Shown here piece after piece: positions 48,241 to 59,315 of a DNA stretch of 64,000 nt. The position numbers were made by a program, and so were the translations under genes. Source of the stretch: Deltaproteobacteria bacterium (lineage in GTDB: Bacteria > Myxococcota_A > UBA9160 > UBA6930). Location of the stretch: positions 22,412-86,411 of the forward strand of contig JAJDAP010000085.1 of assembly GCA_029261795.1 (NCBI GenBank), read 5' to 3'. Every line of letters starts with the position of its first letter. Position 1 is the stretch's first letter. Below the pieces are notes generated by a model, which had not been told where the DNA came from, did not search any database, and worked only from the letters and a program-made list of their open reading frames with translations.

Positions 48241-49266
48241 ATGGCGGCAGCAACCCCGCTCAAGGCCAAGGATTTCGTTTCGGACCAGGACGTGCGCTGG
48301 TGCCCGGGATGCGGCGATTACTCGATCCTCAAGAACGTGCAGCGCGTGATGCCCGATCTCGGAGTCCCGAAAGAGAACATCGTGTTCATCTCCGGCATCG
48401 GCTGCTCGAGCCGCTTCCCGCTCTACATGGACACCTTCGGCTTCCACACGATCCATGGCCGGGCCCCGGCCTTCGCCACGGGAATCAAGGCCGCGCGACC
48501 GGAGCTGTCGGTCTGGGTCGTCACCGGCGACGGCGACGGGCTGTCGATTGGCGGCAATCACCTGATGCACGTGTTGCGTCGCAATATCGACGTGCAGATC
48601 CTGCTGTTCAACAACCGCGTCTACGGGCTGACCAAGGGCCAGTATTCGCCGACTTCGAAGATCGGCATGAATAGCAAGTCGACGCCACAGGGCTCGATCG
48701 ACCACCCGGTGGATCCGGTCTCGTTCGCGCTCGGCGCCGGGGCGACATTCGTTGCGCGGAGCATCGATGTGGACGCACCGCATCTCCAGAAGATGCTGAA
48801 GCGCGCGGCCGATCACAAAGGCACCGCGATCATCGAGATCCTCCAGAACTGCCCGGTCTACAACGACGACATCTGGGTGGAAGTACAGGATCGCAAGTCG
48901 CGCGGCGAAGCTGCACTCGTACTCGAGGATGGCGAGCCGCTCGTCTGGGGCGCACATGGCCAACGCCGCGGCATTGCGATCAATGATGGCGTCCCGTCGA
49001 TCATCGCGCTCGGTGACGAGGACGATCCGGTTTCGAAGGGCGTGGCCATCCACGACGAGAGCCACGAGAGTGCGTCCTATGCGTTTGCGCTTGCAACCCT
49101 CGAACGCCCGGACTTCCCACTTCCGATCGGCGTGTTCCGCTCGGTAGAGAAGCCGACCTACGAAGCGATGCTTCAGGACCAGGTCGACAGCGCCGTCGAG
49201 CAACGCGGCGATGGCGACCTCGAGAGCCTGCTCCACTCCGGCGACACCTGGACCGTCGAAAGCTAG
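48241..49266 (+). CDS. korB: 2-oxoglutarate:ferredoxin oxidoreductase, beta subunit
   Basis: VRWCPGCGDYSILKNVQRVMPDLG, GIGCSSRFPLYMDTFGFHTIHGRAPAFATG, GDGDGLSIGGNHLMHVLRRN. Confidence 0.93.
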   Translation: MAAATPLKAKDFVSDQDVRWCPGCGDYSILKNVQRVMPDLGVPKENIVFISGIGCSSRFPLYMDTFGFHTIHGRAPAFATGIKAARPELSVWVVTGDGDGLSIGGNHLMHVLRRNIDVQILLFNNRVYGLTKGQYSPTSKIGMNSKSTPQGSIDHPVDPVSFALGAGATFVARSIDVDAPHLQKMLKRAADHKGTAIIEILQNCPVYNDDIWVEVQDRKSRGEAALVLEDGEPLVWGAHGQRRGIAINDGVPSIIALGDEDDPVSKGVAIHDESHESASYAFALATLERPDFPLPIGVFRSVEKPTYEAMLQDQVDSAVEQRGDGDLESLLHSGDTWTVES

Positions 49267-49934
49267 GCGAGCTCCTCTCGTTCGGCTCTCGATCGGATAT
49301 GGACATCCTGCGGATCATCGTGATCGACGACCCAGTCCGCGATGCGCTCGAGCTGGCATTCTGCGAGGTAGAGTCGCTGTCCGGCGACATAGCGTCGTTC
49401 GTAGCGAGCCCGAACCCGCCCGGCGTCGCCACCATCGCGGAGCACCCCCCGCGGCACAGTGACTTCGAATCGGGTTTGCAGGAATACCGAGAAGTGCCAG
49501 GCATCGCGAAGCTCCGGGCGGTGCAGGAAGACACCCTCGACCAGCACGACCGTGTTACCCGCTAGCGGCTGCCAGGCGGGCTTGATCGCCTGGTCGCGCT
49601 CCAGGTCATGGCAGGCCGGGCGAACCCGCGGCGGCTTCGACAGGGCCGGCGTCAGGACGAATTCCGCGAAACGTTCGAGATCGAAGGTGTCCCGGTAGTA
49701 CCCCTCGCCGGACTCGCGGCCCCGACGATGACGAATCGCGGCGGATCGATGGAAAGCGTCGAACCCGATCTGAACCACCGGCCGACCGCGCGCTTCTACC
49801 GCGGCCGCGAGTTCGTGAGCGAGCGTCGTCTTGCCGGCGGCATCGACGCCATCGATCGCCACCATCGCGACAGCGCCGACGCGAACCGCGAGCAGCTCTG
49901 TGGCGAGTCGATCGATGAAGGAAGACCGGCGCAC
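49263..49934 (-). CDS. Uridine kinase-like P-loop protein
   Basis: VAIDGVDAAGKTTLAHELA Walker A; uridine-kinase-like HFSVFLQTRFEVTVPRGVLRDGG..YLAECQLERIADWVVDHDDP. Confidence 0.75.
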   Translation of the reverse strand: MRRSSFIDRLATELLAVRVGAVAMVAIDGVDAAGKTTLAHELAAAVEARGRPVVQIGFDAFHRSAAIRHRRGRESGEGYYRDTFDLERFAEFVLTPALSKPPRVRPACHDLERDQAIKPAWQPLAGNTVVLVEGVFLHRPELRDAWHFSVFLQTRFEVTVPRGVLRDGGDAGRVRARYERRYVAGQRLYLAECQLERIADWVVDHDDPQDVHIRSRAEREELA

Positions 49935-49943
49935 GCCCAGAAG

Positions 49944-50312
49944 CTAGTTCAGGGCTTCCAAGCGCACAGCGATCGACTCACTGCTATCCAGCCAGATTCC
50001 GACCCAGTGATCGCGCCAACCGAACTGGCCACGGATCGCATTGCGCAGACGGTCGTGGGCAGCATCCTGTCGGACTGGGATCGCGCGGTACCTGGCACGG
50101 GCGCCTTCGTGGTCGAGCCAGAGCCCGGGTCGCGATTGGATATCCAGGTACCAGCCGTTCTGGGGCGTGCCTGCCTCGAGCCAGAGCGCGCCATCGATCC
50201 GGGCCGGCCAGACGTGGGTCGAACGCGCGCTGCCATCGGCTCGTTGCGTCTCGACGATTCCCACGCCGTCTGATTCGAGCGCAAGCCAGGTCACGCCGAC
50301 GAACAGCAGCAA
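49944..50312 (-). CDS. Small membrane-anchored hypothetical protein
   Basis: TM-like N-terminus, then STHVWPARIDGALWLEAGTPQNGWYLDIQSRP, weakly reminiscent of F420/FMN split-barrel proteins. Confidence 0.45.
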   Translation of the reverse strand: MLLFVGVTWLALESDGVGIVETQRADGSARSTHVWPARIDGALWLEAGTPQNGWYLDIQSRPGLWLDHEGARARYRAIPVRQDAAHDRLRNAIRGQFGWRDHWVGIWLDSSESIAVRLEALN

Positions 50313-50350
50313 CGCGCAAGCCAGGGCAGCGGCCAGGCTTCGAAGCAGGA

Positions 50351-51223
50351 TTATCGGAGCCCCGCGTGCTTCGCCAGGGTTTCACCGATTGTCGCCGGGC
50401 TCTTCGAGACGGCGACGCCGGCGGCTTCGAGCGCCGCCATCTTGTCGCTTGCCGCGCCCTTGCCTCCGGCGATGATCGCGCCGGCATGACCCATGCGCTT
50501 TCCCTTTGGTGCGTTCTGGCCCGCGATGAAGGCGGCCACCGGCTTCGACATGTGCTCCTTCACGAACTGGGCGGCCTCTTCTTCTGCAGAGCCGCCGATC
50601 TCGCCGATCATGACCACGGCCTCGGTCTCGCCATCGGCTTCGAACAGCGCCAGGGCGTCGACGAAACTGGTGCCGATGACCGGGTCGCCACCGATCCCGA
50701 GACACGTGGACTGTCCGATCCCGAGCCGCGAGAGCTGATCCACGGCTTCGTAGGTGAGCGTGCCGGAACGCGACACCACACCCACCGGGCCGGGCTTGGT
50801 GATCTGGGCCGGCATGATGCCGATGCGACACTGCTCGGGTACCACGACGCCGGGACAGTTCGGCCCGACCAGCCGGGTCTTCTTGCCTAGCATCGCACGC
50901 TTGGCCTTCGCCATGTCGATGGCTGGAATTCCCTCGGTGATGCACGCCGTGAGGTCGAGGCCCGCATCCACCGCCTCGAGGATCGCGTCGGCCGCACCCG
51001 GCGGCGGGACGAAGATCACGGACGCGTTCGCACCGGTCTTCTCCACGGCCTCTTCCACGGTCTCGAAGCAGGGAATGCCCTCGATGTTGGTGCCGCCCTT
51101 GCCGGGGTGCACGCCGCCAACGACCTGGGTGCCGTACTCGATCGAGAGCTTCGCATGGAACTGGCCCATGCGGCCCATCCCCTGGACCAGCAGTCGGGTG
51201 TCTTTGTTCGCGAGAATGGCCAT
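50351..51223 (-). CDS. sucD: Succinyl-CoA synthetase alpha subunit
   Basis: [79 protein letters not shown]. Confidence 0.95.
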   Translation of the reverse strand: MAILANKDTRLLVQGMGRMGQFHAKLSIEYGTQVVGGVHPGKGGTNIEGIPCFETVEEAVEKTGANASVIFVPPPGAADAILEAVDAGLDLTACITEGIPAIDMAKAKRAMLGKKTRLVGPNCPGVVVPEQCRIGIMPAQITKPGPVGVVSRSGTLTYEAVDQLSRLGIGQSTCLGIGGDPVIGTSFVDALALFEADGETEAVVMIGEIGGSAEEEAAQFVKEHMSKPVAAFIAGQNAPKGKRMGHAGAIIAGGKGAASDKMAALEAAGVAVSKSPATIGETLAKHAGLR

Positions 51224-51227
51224 CGCC

Positions 51228-52394
51228 CTAAGCTCCCTGCGCCGCGGCGACGACGCGCTCGCCAGCTTCGCCCAGCGTTTCCGCCGCTGTGATGTTCAGA
51301 CCGCTCTGGGCCAGGATCTCGCGACCTTCGGCCGCGTTCGTTCCCTGCAGGCGCACCACCAGAGGCACGCCGATGCTCAGCTCATCCGCCGCGGCAACCA
51401 CGCCCTCGGCGATCAGGTCGCAGCGCACGATGCCGCCGAAGATGTTCACCAGGATCGCCTTCACGTTCTCGTCGCGAAGGATGAGCTTGAACGCCTCCTT
51501 CACCTTCTCCTTGTCAGCGCCGCCGCCGGCATCGAGGAAGTTTGCCGGCGATCCGCCGCAGACCGCGATCATGTCGAGCGTCGCCATCGCGAGGCCCGCG
51601 CCGTTCACCATGCAGCCGACGTTGCCGTCGAGGCCCACGTAGGCGAGATCGATCTCGTTGGCAGCACGCTCGCGCTCGTCTTCTTCGTCGGGATCACGCA
51701 ACTCGGCGATATCCGGCTGCCTGAAGAGTGCGTTGTCGTCGAAGTTGAGCTTTCCGTCGAGGGCGAGCAGGTCGCCGTCCACGGTTACCACCAGCGGGTT
51801 GATCTCGACGAGCGACGCATCCTTCTCGAGATACATCCGGAACAGACCGCGCAGGAACTTCTCGAGCTTCTTGGTCTGCGGCGGATCGAGTTCGAGCGCT
51901 CGTGCGACCTTCTTGATCTGGTATCCACAAAGGCCGACGTTCGGATCGATGAACTCGGTATGGATTCGCTCCGGCGTCTTCTCGGCGACTTCCTCGATAT
52001 CCATACCGCCTTCGGTGGACGCGATGATCGCGAACTCCTCGGTGCCGCGGTCGAGGGTGAGTGCGAGATACAGCTCACGAGAGATGTCGCTGCCCGCTTC
52101 GACGTAGACCTTGCGCACGAGCTTTCCCTCGGGCCCGGTCTGGTGCGTCACCAGGGTCATGCCGAGGATGTCACTCGCGTGCTGGAGCGCTTCCGCCGGG
52201 CTCTTGGCCAGCTTGACACCGCCGCCCTTGCCGCGGCCGCCCGCGTGGACTTGCGCCTTCACGACCGTTACCGGTGTGCCCAGCTTCTTGGCAGCCGCCT
52301 CGGCCTCGGCCGGCGTGGTCGCCAACTCCCCGGCGGGGACAGCGACGCCGTACTCGCGGAAGAGTTCTTTCGCCTGGTACTCATGAACGTTCAT
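51228..52394 (-). CDS. sucC: Succinyl-CoA synthetase beta subunit
   Basis: [75 protein letters not shown]; start at 52394. Confidence 0.96.
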   Translation of the reverse strand: MNVHEYQAKELFREYGVAVPAGELATTPAEAEAAAKKLGTPVTVVKAQVHAGGRGKGGGVKLAKSPAEALQHASDILGMTLVTHQTGPEGKLVRKVYVEAGSDISRELYLALTLDRGTEEFAIIASTEGGMDIEEVAEKTPERIHTEFIDPNVGLCGYQIKKVARALELDPPQTKKLEKFLRGLFRMYLEKDASLVEINPLVVTVDGDLLALDGKLNFDDNALFRQPDIAELRDPDEEDERERAANEIDLAYVGLDGNVGCMVNGAGLAMATLDMIAVCGGSPANFLDAGGGADKEKVKEAFKLILRDENVKAILVNIFGGIVRCDLIAEGVVAAADELSIGVPLVVRLQGTNAAEGREILAQSGLNITAAETLGEAGERVVAAAQGA

Positions 52395-52435
52395 TGGGTT
52401 TCCTAGAGCTCGATCCGGTTTTCTGGTCGCTCTCG

Positions 52436-53383
<948 letters not shown>

Positions 53384-53434
53384 TCAACGCTCTTTGCGCT
53401 CAGTGAGCGGGTGCGCAGAGCGTCCGACTACGCT

Positions 53435-53456
53435 CGGTCAGCAACGGCGCTGACCG
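53435..53456. repeat. 8-bp inverted repeat between the glpC-like and mdh genes
   Basis: CGGTCAGC-aacggc-GCTGACCG. Confidence 0.5.
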
Positions 53457-53550
53457 GCGGATTCGGGGGTTGAGGGGATGCGGACCGGTGGCGGCGATTT
53501 AGCCCATCCGGGGCTCGCACGCACCCGAACGTGCCAAGAATGAGGTTCAG

Positions 53551-54000
53551 TCAAGGGCCGCCGATACGGCCGAGCCGGTCCTGGATCTCATGGATCGGAA
53601 TCCCCGCAGGGCAGACGCGACTACAGGCATCGCAACCGCTACAGGCGCCACCCGGGGAGACCCCAAGCCGGCGCCAGTCGATCTCGAGCCGCGAAGCGGC
53701 CACCACCGCATCGCGCGGGTCGAGGGTCGGCTCGCCGCCGACGCGACTGCATTCCATGGTGCAGAGGCCGCAGACTCGACAGGCTTCGGCCTGGTGGGCC
53801 AGGCGGTTGGCCGCGAGTTCCGGCGGGCGCACGCCATCTGGGCCGTAGTCTGCGTGAAAGCGCGCCACCGGATCTCCCTCGGGCCGACGGCCGGCGAGCT
53901 GCCGAAGCACGTGTGCGGCGCCGGTGCGAACTTGCAGCACCATTGCGCGCAGTGTGCCGGTGTGTCCCATCTCGCGGAAGAAGCCGCGGTAGCCCCTCAT
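53551..54000 (-). CDS. glpC: Short GlpC-like 2x[4Fe-4S] protein lacking CCG domains
   Basis: CRVCGLCTMECSRV and CSGCDACSRVCPAGI cluster motifs; 149 aa; overlaps the glpB-like gene. Confidence 0.75.
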   Translation of the reverse strand: MRGYRGFFREMGHTGTLRAMVLQVRTGAAHVLRQLAGRRPEGDPVARFHADYGPDGVRPPELAANRLAHQAEACRVCGLCTMECSRVGGEPTLDPRDAVVAASRLEIDWRRLGVSPGGACSGCDACSRVCPAGIPIHEIQDRLGRIGGP

Positions 54001-55322
54001 GCACTCGCTCCCCGACCGAGACGCGCTTCGGCGGCAGCGGCCGCGCGCCAGCCCGTCGCGAGCGCGACGCCCATGCCGGTGCGTTCGCGGGCGGGATCGA
54101 AGCCACCGACCAGATCGCCAGCGACGAAGAGCCGATCACTGCGCAGTTCGCCGCGGGCCGTCAGCGGCCGCATCTCCCGGTCGGCGCGGACTCCAGCCGA
54201 ATAGAGCGGCTGGGGGTTTCCGTATCCCTTGCGGGCGCTCCGATGCGCCGGGATGCCATCGACGCGGCGACCGTCTTCATCGAATAGGGGCAGCCCGAGC
54301 AGTGGCTCGCGGATGGTCTCCTCGGTTGCGAGGCCACCGCCGACATAACGTCCGGTGGCCAACACGAGGACCTCCGATTCGAGCTCCGTACCGCCCGCGA
54401 GGCGCAGCTGCCAACCCGTGTCTCCCTCGCGAACGGCTTCGACGCGGGCCTCGTGCTGTTCGAGGGAGGCGGTGGCCTGGGCCAGGGCGCGCTGGAAGCG
54501 ATACCCCGCGGTGGCATGGGGCGCATGGCCGAGTGCCTCGGCGACCGGACCGCCAGCCAACTCGACGAGTTCGCGGACCAGGCTGGCCGTTCGATCGACG
54601 CCCAGGATCGGCGGCAACAACAACAGGCGATCTTTCGCGCCACGTCCGGCGAGAATCGCAGCGAGCGCTGCGCGACCCTCTGGCCGATCGAGGCGCGGCG
54701 CGATCCGCCCCGCACTCGGCGCCGTCAACAGCGCGGGCCAATCCGGCCGTTCGACCCGGAGCGCGGGGACCGGCAGCCCGAGGGCTTCGAGTTCATGGGC
54801 CAGCGTGCGGGCTGAGAATGCAGGATCCCAGGCTTCCAGCCCGGGCACATCGATCCAGACGACCTCGGAAACCGCCGTGACGTCTGCCTCGGCCGGGCCC
54901 GAAACGACGAAATCGGCCACGCGCACGGTTCCGGGCAGGTTCGGCAGCACCCGGGCATGCTCGAGATCGCCCGCGATCTCGAGTCCGGGGCCCGCGAGCC
55001 AACCGCGCAAAGCTTCGATGGCTGCCGAGAGATCCTGGACCGCCTGGGCCGCATCATCGAACAAGACGGCGTAGGGGTGGGTCGGTGCCTCGGCGAGCAG
55101 CAGGTGCAGGCGTTCGACCGGTTTGAGCGGGCGGCCCTGCAACGGATCGCGCCAGGGCAGCCAGCCCACGCCTGGCGACGCGGCCGCAACGTCGAGGCTT
55201 CCCCCACACAGCGCCGTGGCCCCGTAGCCACCCACGACCTGGGTCACGTCGACCCCGCGTTCGGCCAACGCGAGCGCGGCCACGCTTCCAGCCAGTCCGT
55301 TGCCGATGACGATGGCGCTCAC
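53997..55322 (-). CDS. glpB: Anaerobic glycerol-3-phosphate dehydrogenase subunit B-like
   Basis: AIVIGNGLAGSVAALALAERGVDVTQVVGGYGATALCGGSLDVA; downstream of glpA. Confidence 0.85.
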   Translation of the reverse strand: MSAIVIGNGLAGSVAALALAERGVDVTQVVGGYGATALCGGSLDVAAASPGVGWLPWRDPLQGRPLKPVERLHLLLAEAPTHPYAVLFDDAAQAVQDLSAAIEALRGWLAGPGLEIAGDLEHARVLPNLPGTVRVADFVVSGPAEADVTAVSEVVWIDVPGLEAWDPAFSARTLAHELEALGLPVPALRVERPDWPALLTAPSAGRIAPRLDRPEGRAALAAILAGRGAKDRLLLLPPILGVDRTASLVRELVELAGGPVAEALGHAPHATAGYRFQRALAQATASLEQHEARVEAVREGDTGWQLRLAGGTELESEVLVLATGRYVGGGLATEETIREPLLGLPLFDEDGRRVDGIPAHRSARKGYGNPQPLYSAGVRADREMRPLTARGELRSDRLFVAGDLVGGFDPARERTGMGVALATGWRAAAAAEARLGRGASA

Positions 55323-56965
55323 GGCAGATCCTCGGAGAAACCGAGCTGGCCGAACAGGACGGCGCGATGGATCTCCATCGCGGCGACCTGCTCACCATCG
55401 AGGACCGGTGCCACATCGCGCCAACGCCCGGCGGCGAGTTCCGTCGCCTCGCGAATCGCGCGATCCGGCTCCCAGCCGAGTTCTTCGCCCAACACGGCCG
55501 CGGCAGCCGCCGCACATGCGGCACCCTGACAGGCCCCGACACCGAGACGGACGCGAAGCGTGCAATCGCTGAGCTTTCGGACGCCCTCATGACGCGCCAC
55601 GTGGCGCAGCTCGGTATCGAGCACCGGCTCGCATGCGCATACGATGCGCGGCGGCGTCCTGGCACCTTCCATCGGGGCGAGCACCCGCTCTGCCCGCACA
55701 CCGTGGCGGAAGCCGAGGCGCAACGCAGCGGGCATCCCGATCCGGAAGCGACGGGACACGGCCTCGAGATCGAGGGAGGCCTCTCCGCCGGGGAGCGGTA
55801 GCTCTGCGGTGCGACAAGGTGCGTCGACACCCAACCGCTCGGCGATCTGGTCGGCCGCATCCTCGGCCATCAATCGATAGGAGGCCAGCTTCCCGCCCGT
55901 GATCGTGAGCAACCCCGGCGCATCCCCTTCGGCGCCGTGATCGATGACACGGTAGTCGCGCGACAGTTCGTCCTCGTAGGCGCCGAACCCGAACATCGTC
56001 GGTCGAACGCCCTGGATCGCGTGGACGACGCGGTGCTCGCGAATCGACGGGATCGACCGCTCCATGGCTTCGAGCACGTAGGCGGCTTCGTCCTCACTGG
56101 TTTCGATGCGATCGAGATCGCCGTAGTAGTCATCGTCCGTGGTGCCCGCCATCGAATTCTGTTCGTGGGGGAAGACGAACATGTCGCGGCCATCGACACC
56201 CCGGGCGTAGACGGCGAGCGGACTGACCCGTCGTTCGAAGACCAGGTGGATGCCCTTGCCGGGCCGCAGGCGGAACGCTTCGCCCGCGAGTTCGGCCACT
56301 TGCGGGCCCCAGGGACCCGTCGCGTTCATCACCAGATCGGCTTCCACCACGAAGTCGTCGCCGCGCAACCGATCTCGAACCCGTGCGCCGGTCACCCGTC
56401 CACCCGGCTTCTCGCGCAGCAGCTCTCTTGCGGCGCAGTGCGTGAAGACGCGTGCGCCGCGATCGGCGGCATCCAGCGCATTCGCGGCACAGAGGCGGGC
56501 CGCATCGACGCCCCATTCGTCGAGGGTGAAGGCCCCTTCGATGTGCGGCGAGAGCTTCGGCTCGAGTTCGAGTGCCTGCGCCTTCGTCAGGCGACCGTGG
56601 GGACGTCCATTCTTGTGCGGCACGAACTGGTCGTACATCTCGAGGCCGATCTCGATGATCTCCGGGCCGATCGGGTCGTCCCGGAAGACCGGCATCAGGA
56701 ACGGAATGCGGAAGATGAGATGCGGCGCGATCCGCTGGATTGCGCCCGAATCGACGCACGAGTGGAGTGTGACCTCCGGATCCTTCTGCAGATAGCGAAG
56801 GCCGCCGTGGATCATCCCCGAACTGGCCCAGGTGGTGCCCGAGCCCAGTTCCTTCTTCTCCACCAGCACGACGTCGATGCCGCGTAGCGCGAGATCACGT
56901 GCGATCCCGGTGCCGTTGATGCCTCCGCCGATGATCAGGACACGGGTGCGGAGGACGCGACTCAC
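55319..56965 (-). CDS. glpA: Anaerobic glycerol-3-phosphate dehydrogenase subunit A
   Basis: RVLIIGGGINGTGIARDLALRGIDVVLVEKKELGSGTTWASSGMIHGGLRYL; C-terminal [2Fe-2S]-type VCACEPVLDTEL..ACQGAACAAA; GTG start at 56965. Confidence 0.9.
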   Translation of the reverse strand: MSRVLRTRVLIIGGGINGTGIARDLALRGIDVVLVEKKELGSGTTWASSGMIHGGLRYLQKDPEVTLHSCVDSGAIQRIAPHLIFRIPFLMPVFRDDPIGPEIIEIGLEMYDQFVPHKNGRPHGRLTKAQALELEPKLSPHIEGAFTLDEWGVDAARLCAANALDAADRGARVFTHCAARELLREKPGGRVTGARVRDRLRGDDFVVEADLVMNATGPWGPQVAELAGEAFRLRPGKGIHLVFERRVSPLAVYARGVDGRDMFVFPHEQNSMAGTTDDDYYGDLDRIETSEDEAAYVLEAMERSIPSIREHRVVHAIQGVRPTMFGFGAYEDELSRDYRVIDHGAEGDAPGLLTITGGKLASYRLMAEDAADQIAERLGVDAPCRTAELPLPGGEASLDLEAVSRRFRIGMPAALRLGFRHGVRAERVLAPMEGARTPPRIVCACEPVLDTELRHVARHEGVRKLSDCTLRVRLGVGACQGAACAAAAAAVLGEELGWEPDRAIREATELAAGRWRDVAPVLDGEQVAAMEIHRAVLFGQLGFSEDLP

Positions 56966-57261
56966 TTGACCAGCGCTTCCGCCTCCCGGCGCAGCGCGGC
57001 GCGCTCGGCCGGATCGACTTCGGGGATCGCTAGACGCTGGCCCGGGTAGACCCTTGCGGGGTCCTTGATCTGGTCCCGGTTCGCCAGGTAGAGCGCGGGC
57101 CACAGGGTTGCGTCGCCGATCGCGCGCGCCGCGATCTTCCACAAGGTGTCCCCGGTCTCCACCTGGTAGACGGCGGGGGCGCCCTCCTCCGTCGCTACCG
57201 CTGCCGCTGCGGGCGCGACGCCGAGAAGTGCGACGGACACTGCGAGAACGATTCGCCTCAC
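56962..57261 (-). CDS. LysM domain protein
   Basis: Signal peptide then YQVETGDTLWKIAARAIGDATLWPALYLANRDQIKDPARVYPGQRLAIP. Confidence 0.88.
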   Translation of the reverse strand: MRRIVLAVSVALLGVAPAAAAVATEEGAPAVYQVETGDTLWKIAARAIGDATLWPALYLANRDQIKDPARVYPGQRLAIPEVDPAERAALRREAEALVK

Positions 57262-59114
57262 GTCGCCTTGCGTTCCCGCACGCGCAGGTGGAGTTCGTCC
57301 AACTGGCTCTTTGCGAGGGCCGTCGGCGAATCCATCAGGAGATCCTGACCGCGCTGCGTTTTCGGGAAGGCGACCACGTCCCGAATATTGTCGGTCCCGG
57401 CGAGCTGCATGACCAGCCGTTCGACACCGAAAGCGAAGCCTCCGTGGGGCGGAGCCCCCGCCTCGAGGGCATTCAGGAGGAATCCGAACTGGTCTTCCAT
57501 CTCGTCCTTGGCGTAGCCCATGATCTCGAGAATTCGGCGCTGCACATCGGAACGATGGTTGCGCAGGCTTCCCGAGCCCAGCTCGCTGCCGTTCAATACC
57601 ACGTCGTAGTGGGTCGCGCGCACCCGGCCGGGATCGCTCTCGAGCAATGCCAGATCCTCTTCGAGCGGCGCGACGAAGGGCATGTGCATGTAGGTAAGGC
57701 CACCGCCCTCGCTTCGTTCGAAGAGCGGGAAGTCGACGATCACGAGCGGATCCCAGGCTCGCCCATCGGTGCGGCCGAGCCGGCTGCCGAGATCGACCCG
57801 CAGGCGCGCCAGGACTGCATTCACCTGGTCGAAGCCATCGGCCTGGAAGATGATCAGCGAGCCGGGCCGCGCCTCGGTTCGCTCGGCGATGACCGCGCGC
57901 TCTTCGTCGGACAGGAACTTGACGATCGGGCTCTGCCAGCTGCCGTCCTCGGTGATGCGAATCCAGGCCAGTCCCTTGGCGCCCAGCTCCTTCTTGACGA
58001 ATTTCTCGAGGCGATCGATGTCACCGCGCGAGAGTTCGCCCGCATCGTGGATCGGCAAGCATTTGACGATTCCGCCGGCATCGACCGCGGCGCGGAACGC
58101 ACGGAATTCGCTGGTTGCGAAGAGGTCGGTCAGTTCCACCAACTCGAGCTGGATGCGCGTATCGGGCCGATCGATTCCGAAGCGGCGCATGGCCTCTTCG
58201 TAGGACATGCGCGGGAAGGGTCGTTCGAGGCTCACACCGGCGGCTTCCTCGCAGACCCGAACGGTGAGCTCTTCGAGAACCGCCAGCACTTCTTCGACAC
58301 CGACGAACGACATCTCGAGATCGACCTGGGTGAACTCGAGTTGACGGTCGGCGCGCAGGTCCTCGTCCCGGAAACAGCGGGCGACCTGGAAATAACGTTC
58401 GAAGCCCGAGATCATCAACAACTGCTTCATCAGCTGCGGCGATTGCGGGAGCGCGTAGAACTCGCCGGTGTGATGCCGGCTCGGCACCAGGAAGTCGCGC
58501 GCGCCTTCGGGCGTCGCCTTCGCGAGGATGGGGGTCTCGATCTCGAGGAATCCCTGTTCGGACAGCGTGCGGCGGAACGCCTGATAGACGCGGTGGCGCA
58601 ACTCGAGGGTGCGCTGGAACACCGGCCGGCGCAGATCGTGGATGCGATGGCGCAGGCGGACCTGCTCGTCGACACCGGAGTCGTCCTCGATCGGGAACGG
58701 CGGCGGCACTGCGGCGTTGAGGATCCGGACCTCGCTCACCTCGACCTCGACCTCGCCGGTCGGAAGCTTGCGGTTCACGTCTGCGGGATCTCGGCGCCGC
58801 ACGATCCCGCGCGCCGCGATCACGTACTCGCTGCGGATCTCCTCGGCACGACCGTGGGTACCGGCATCGTCGTCGCGATCGAAGACCACCTGGACGACCC
58901 CGCTACGGTCGCGCAGATCGACGAAGATCAGGCCACCGTGATCCCGGTGGGAATGCGCCCAGCCCATGACGGTGACTTCGCTACCGACCAGGGCCGCATC
59001 CACGTCGTTGGCCATGTGCGAACGGCGCAGCTCTGAAAGGCCGTCGAGGCGCACGTTTCCGCGCGCCCCGTGGGCTGCAGACTCGGCGGATGCGCTGCCT
59101 TCTGAATCGCTCAC
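57258..59114 (-). CDS. aspS: Aspartyl-tRNA synthetase
   Basis: GWAHSHRDHGGLIFVDLRDRSGVVQVVFD, LEIETPILAKATPEGARDFLVP, GGFAFGVERLVMQLAG; probable GTG start at 59114. Confidence 0.94.
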   Translation of the reverse strand: MSDSEGSASAESAAHGARGNVRLDGLSELRRSHMANDVDAALVGSEVTVMGWAHSHRDHGGLIFVDLRDRSGVVQVVFDRDDDAGTHGRAEEIRSEYVIAARGIVRRRDPADVNRKLPTGEVEVEVSEVRILNAAVPPPFPIEDDSGVDEQVRLRHRIHDLRRPVFQRTLELRHRVYQAFRRTLSEQGFLEIETPILAKATPEGARDFLVPSRHHTGEFYALPQSPQLMKQLLMISGFERYFQVARCFRDEDLRADRQLEFTQVDLEMSFVGVEEVLAVLEELTVRVCEEAAGVSLERPFPRMSYEEAMRRFGIDRPDTRIQLELVELTDLFATSEFRAFRAAVDAGGIVKCLPIHDAGELSRGDIDRLEKFVKKELGAKGLAWIRITEDGSWQSPIVKFLSDEERAVIAERTEARPGSLIIFQADGFDQVNAVLARLRVDLGSRLGRTDGRAWDPLVIVDFPLFERSEGGGLTYMHMPFVAPLEEDLALLESDPGRVRATHYDVVLNGSELGSGSLRNHRSDVQRRILEIMGYAKDEMEDQFGFLLNALEAGAPPHGGFAFGVERLVMQLAGTDNIRDVVAFPKTQRGQDLLMDSPTALAKSQLDELHLRVRERKAT

Positions 59115-59232
59115 GAACGCCCACTCCAATGGCCCGGGAAACCAAAACCCGAGCGAAAACGGGCGGTTGTTACCACACGCCCCACCCCGGCGCCATCAGC
59201 GGACCCCGCGCGCCAGGCGCCGGACCGCACCG

Positions 59233-59315
59233 GAGCGGGGACGGACTCCTCAAGTTTCAAGATTGCAAGTTTGAAAAACTTGCAATCTTGAAACTTGAGG
59301 AGTCCGTCCCCGCTC
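59233..59315. repeat. Perfect long inverted repeat, 40-bp arms, 3-nt loop; candidate RAYT-associated palindrome
   Basis: GAGCGGGGACGGACTCCTCAAGTTTCAAGATTGCAAGTTT-gaa-AAACTTGCAATCTTGAAACTTGAGGAGTCCGTCCCCGCTC. Confidence 0.95.

Noticed and set aside
46778-48253. 491-aa minus-strand ORF opposite korA
   Set aside because: Antisense to clear KorA motifs.
45418-49266. 1282-aa plus-strand ORF
   Set aside because: Only its 3' part is korB; the rest is antisense to the 45354-46157 gene and an out-of-frame read of korA. High-GC artefact; korB starts at 48241.
57108-59036. 642-aa plus-strand ORF opposite aspS
   Set aside because: Antisense to clear AspRS motifs; no domain seen.
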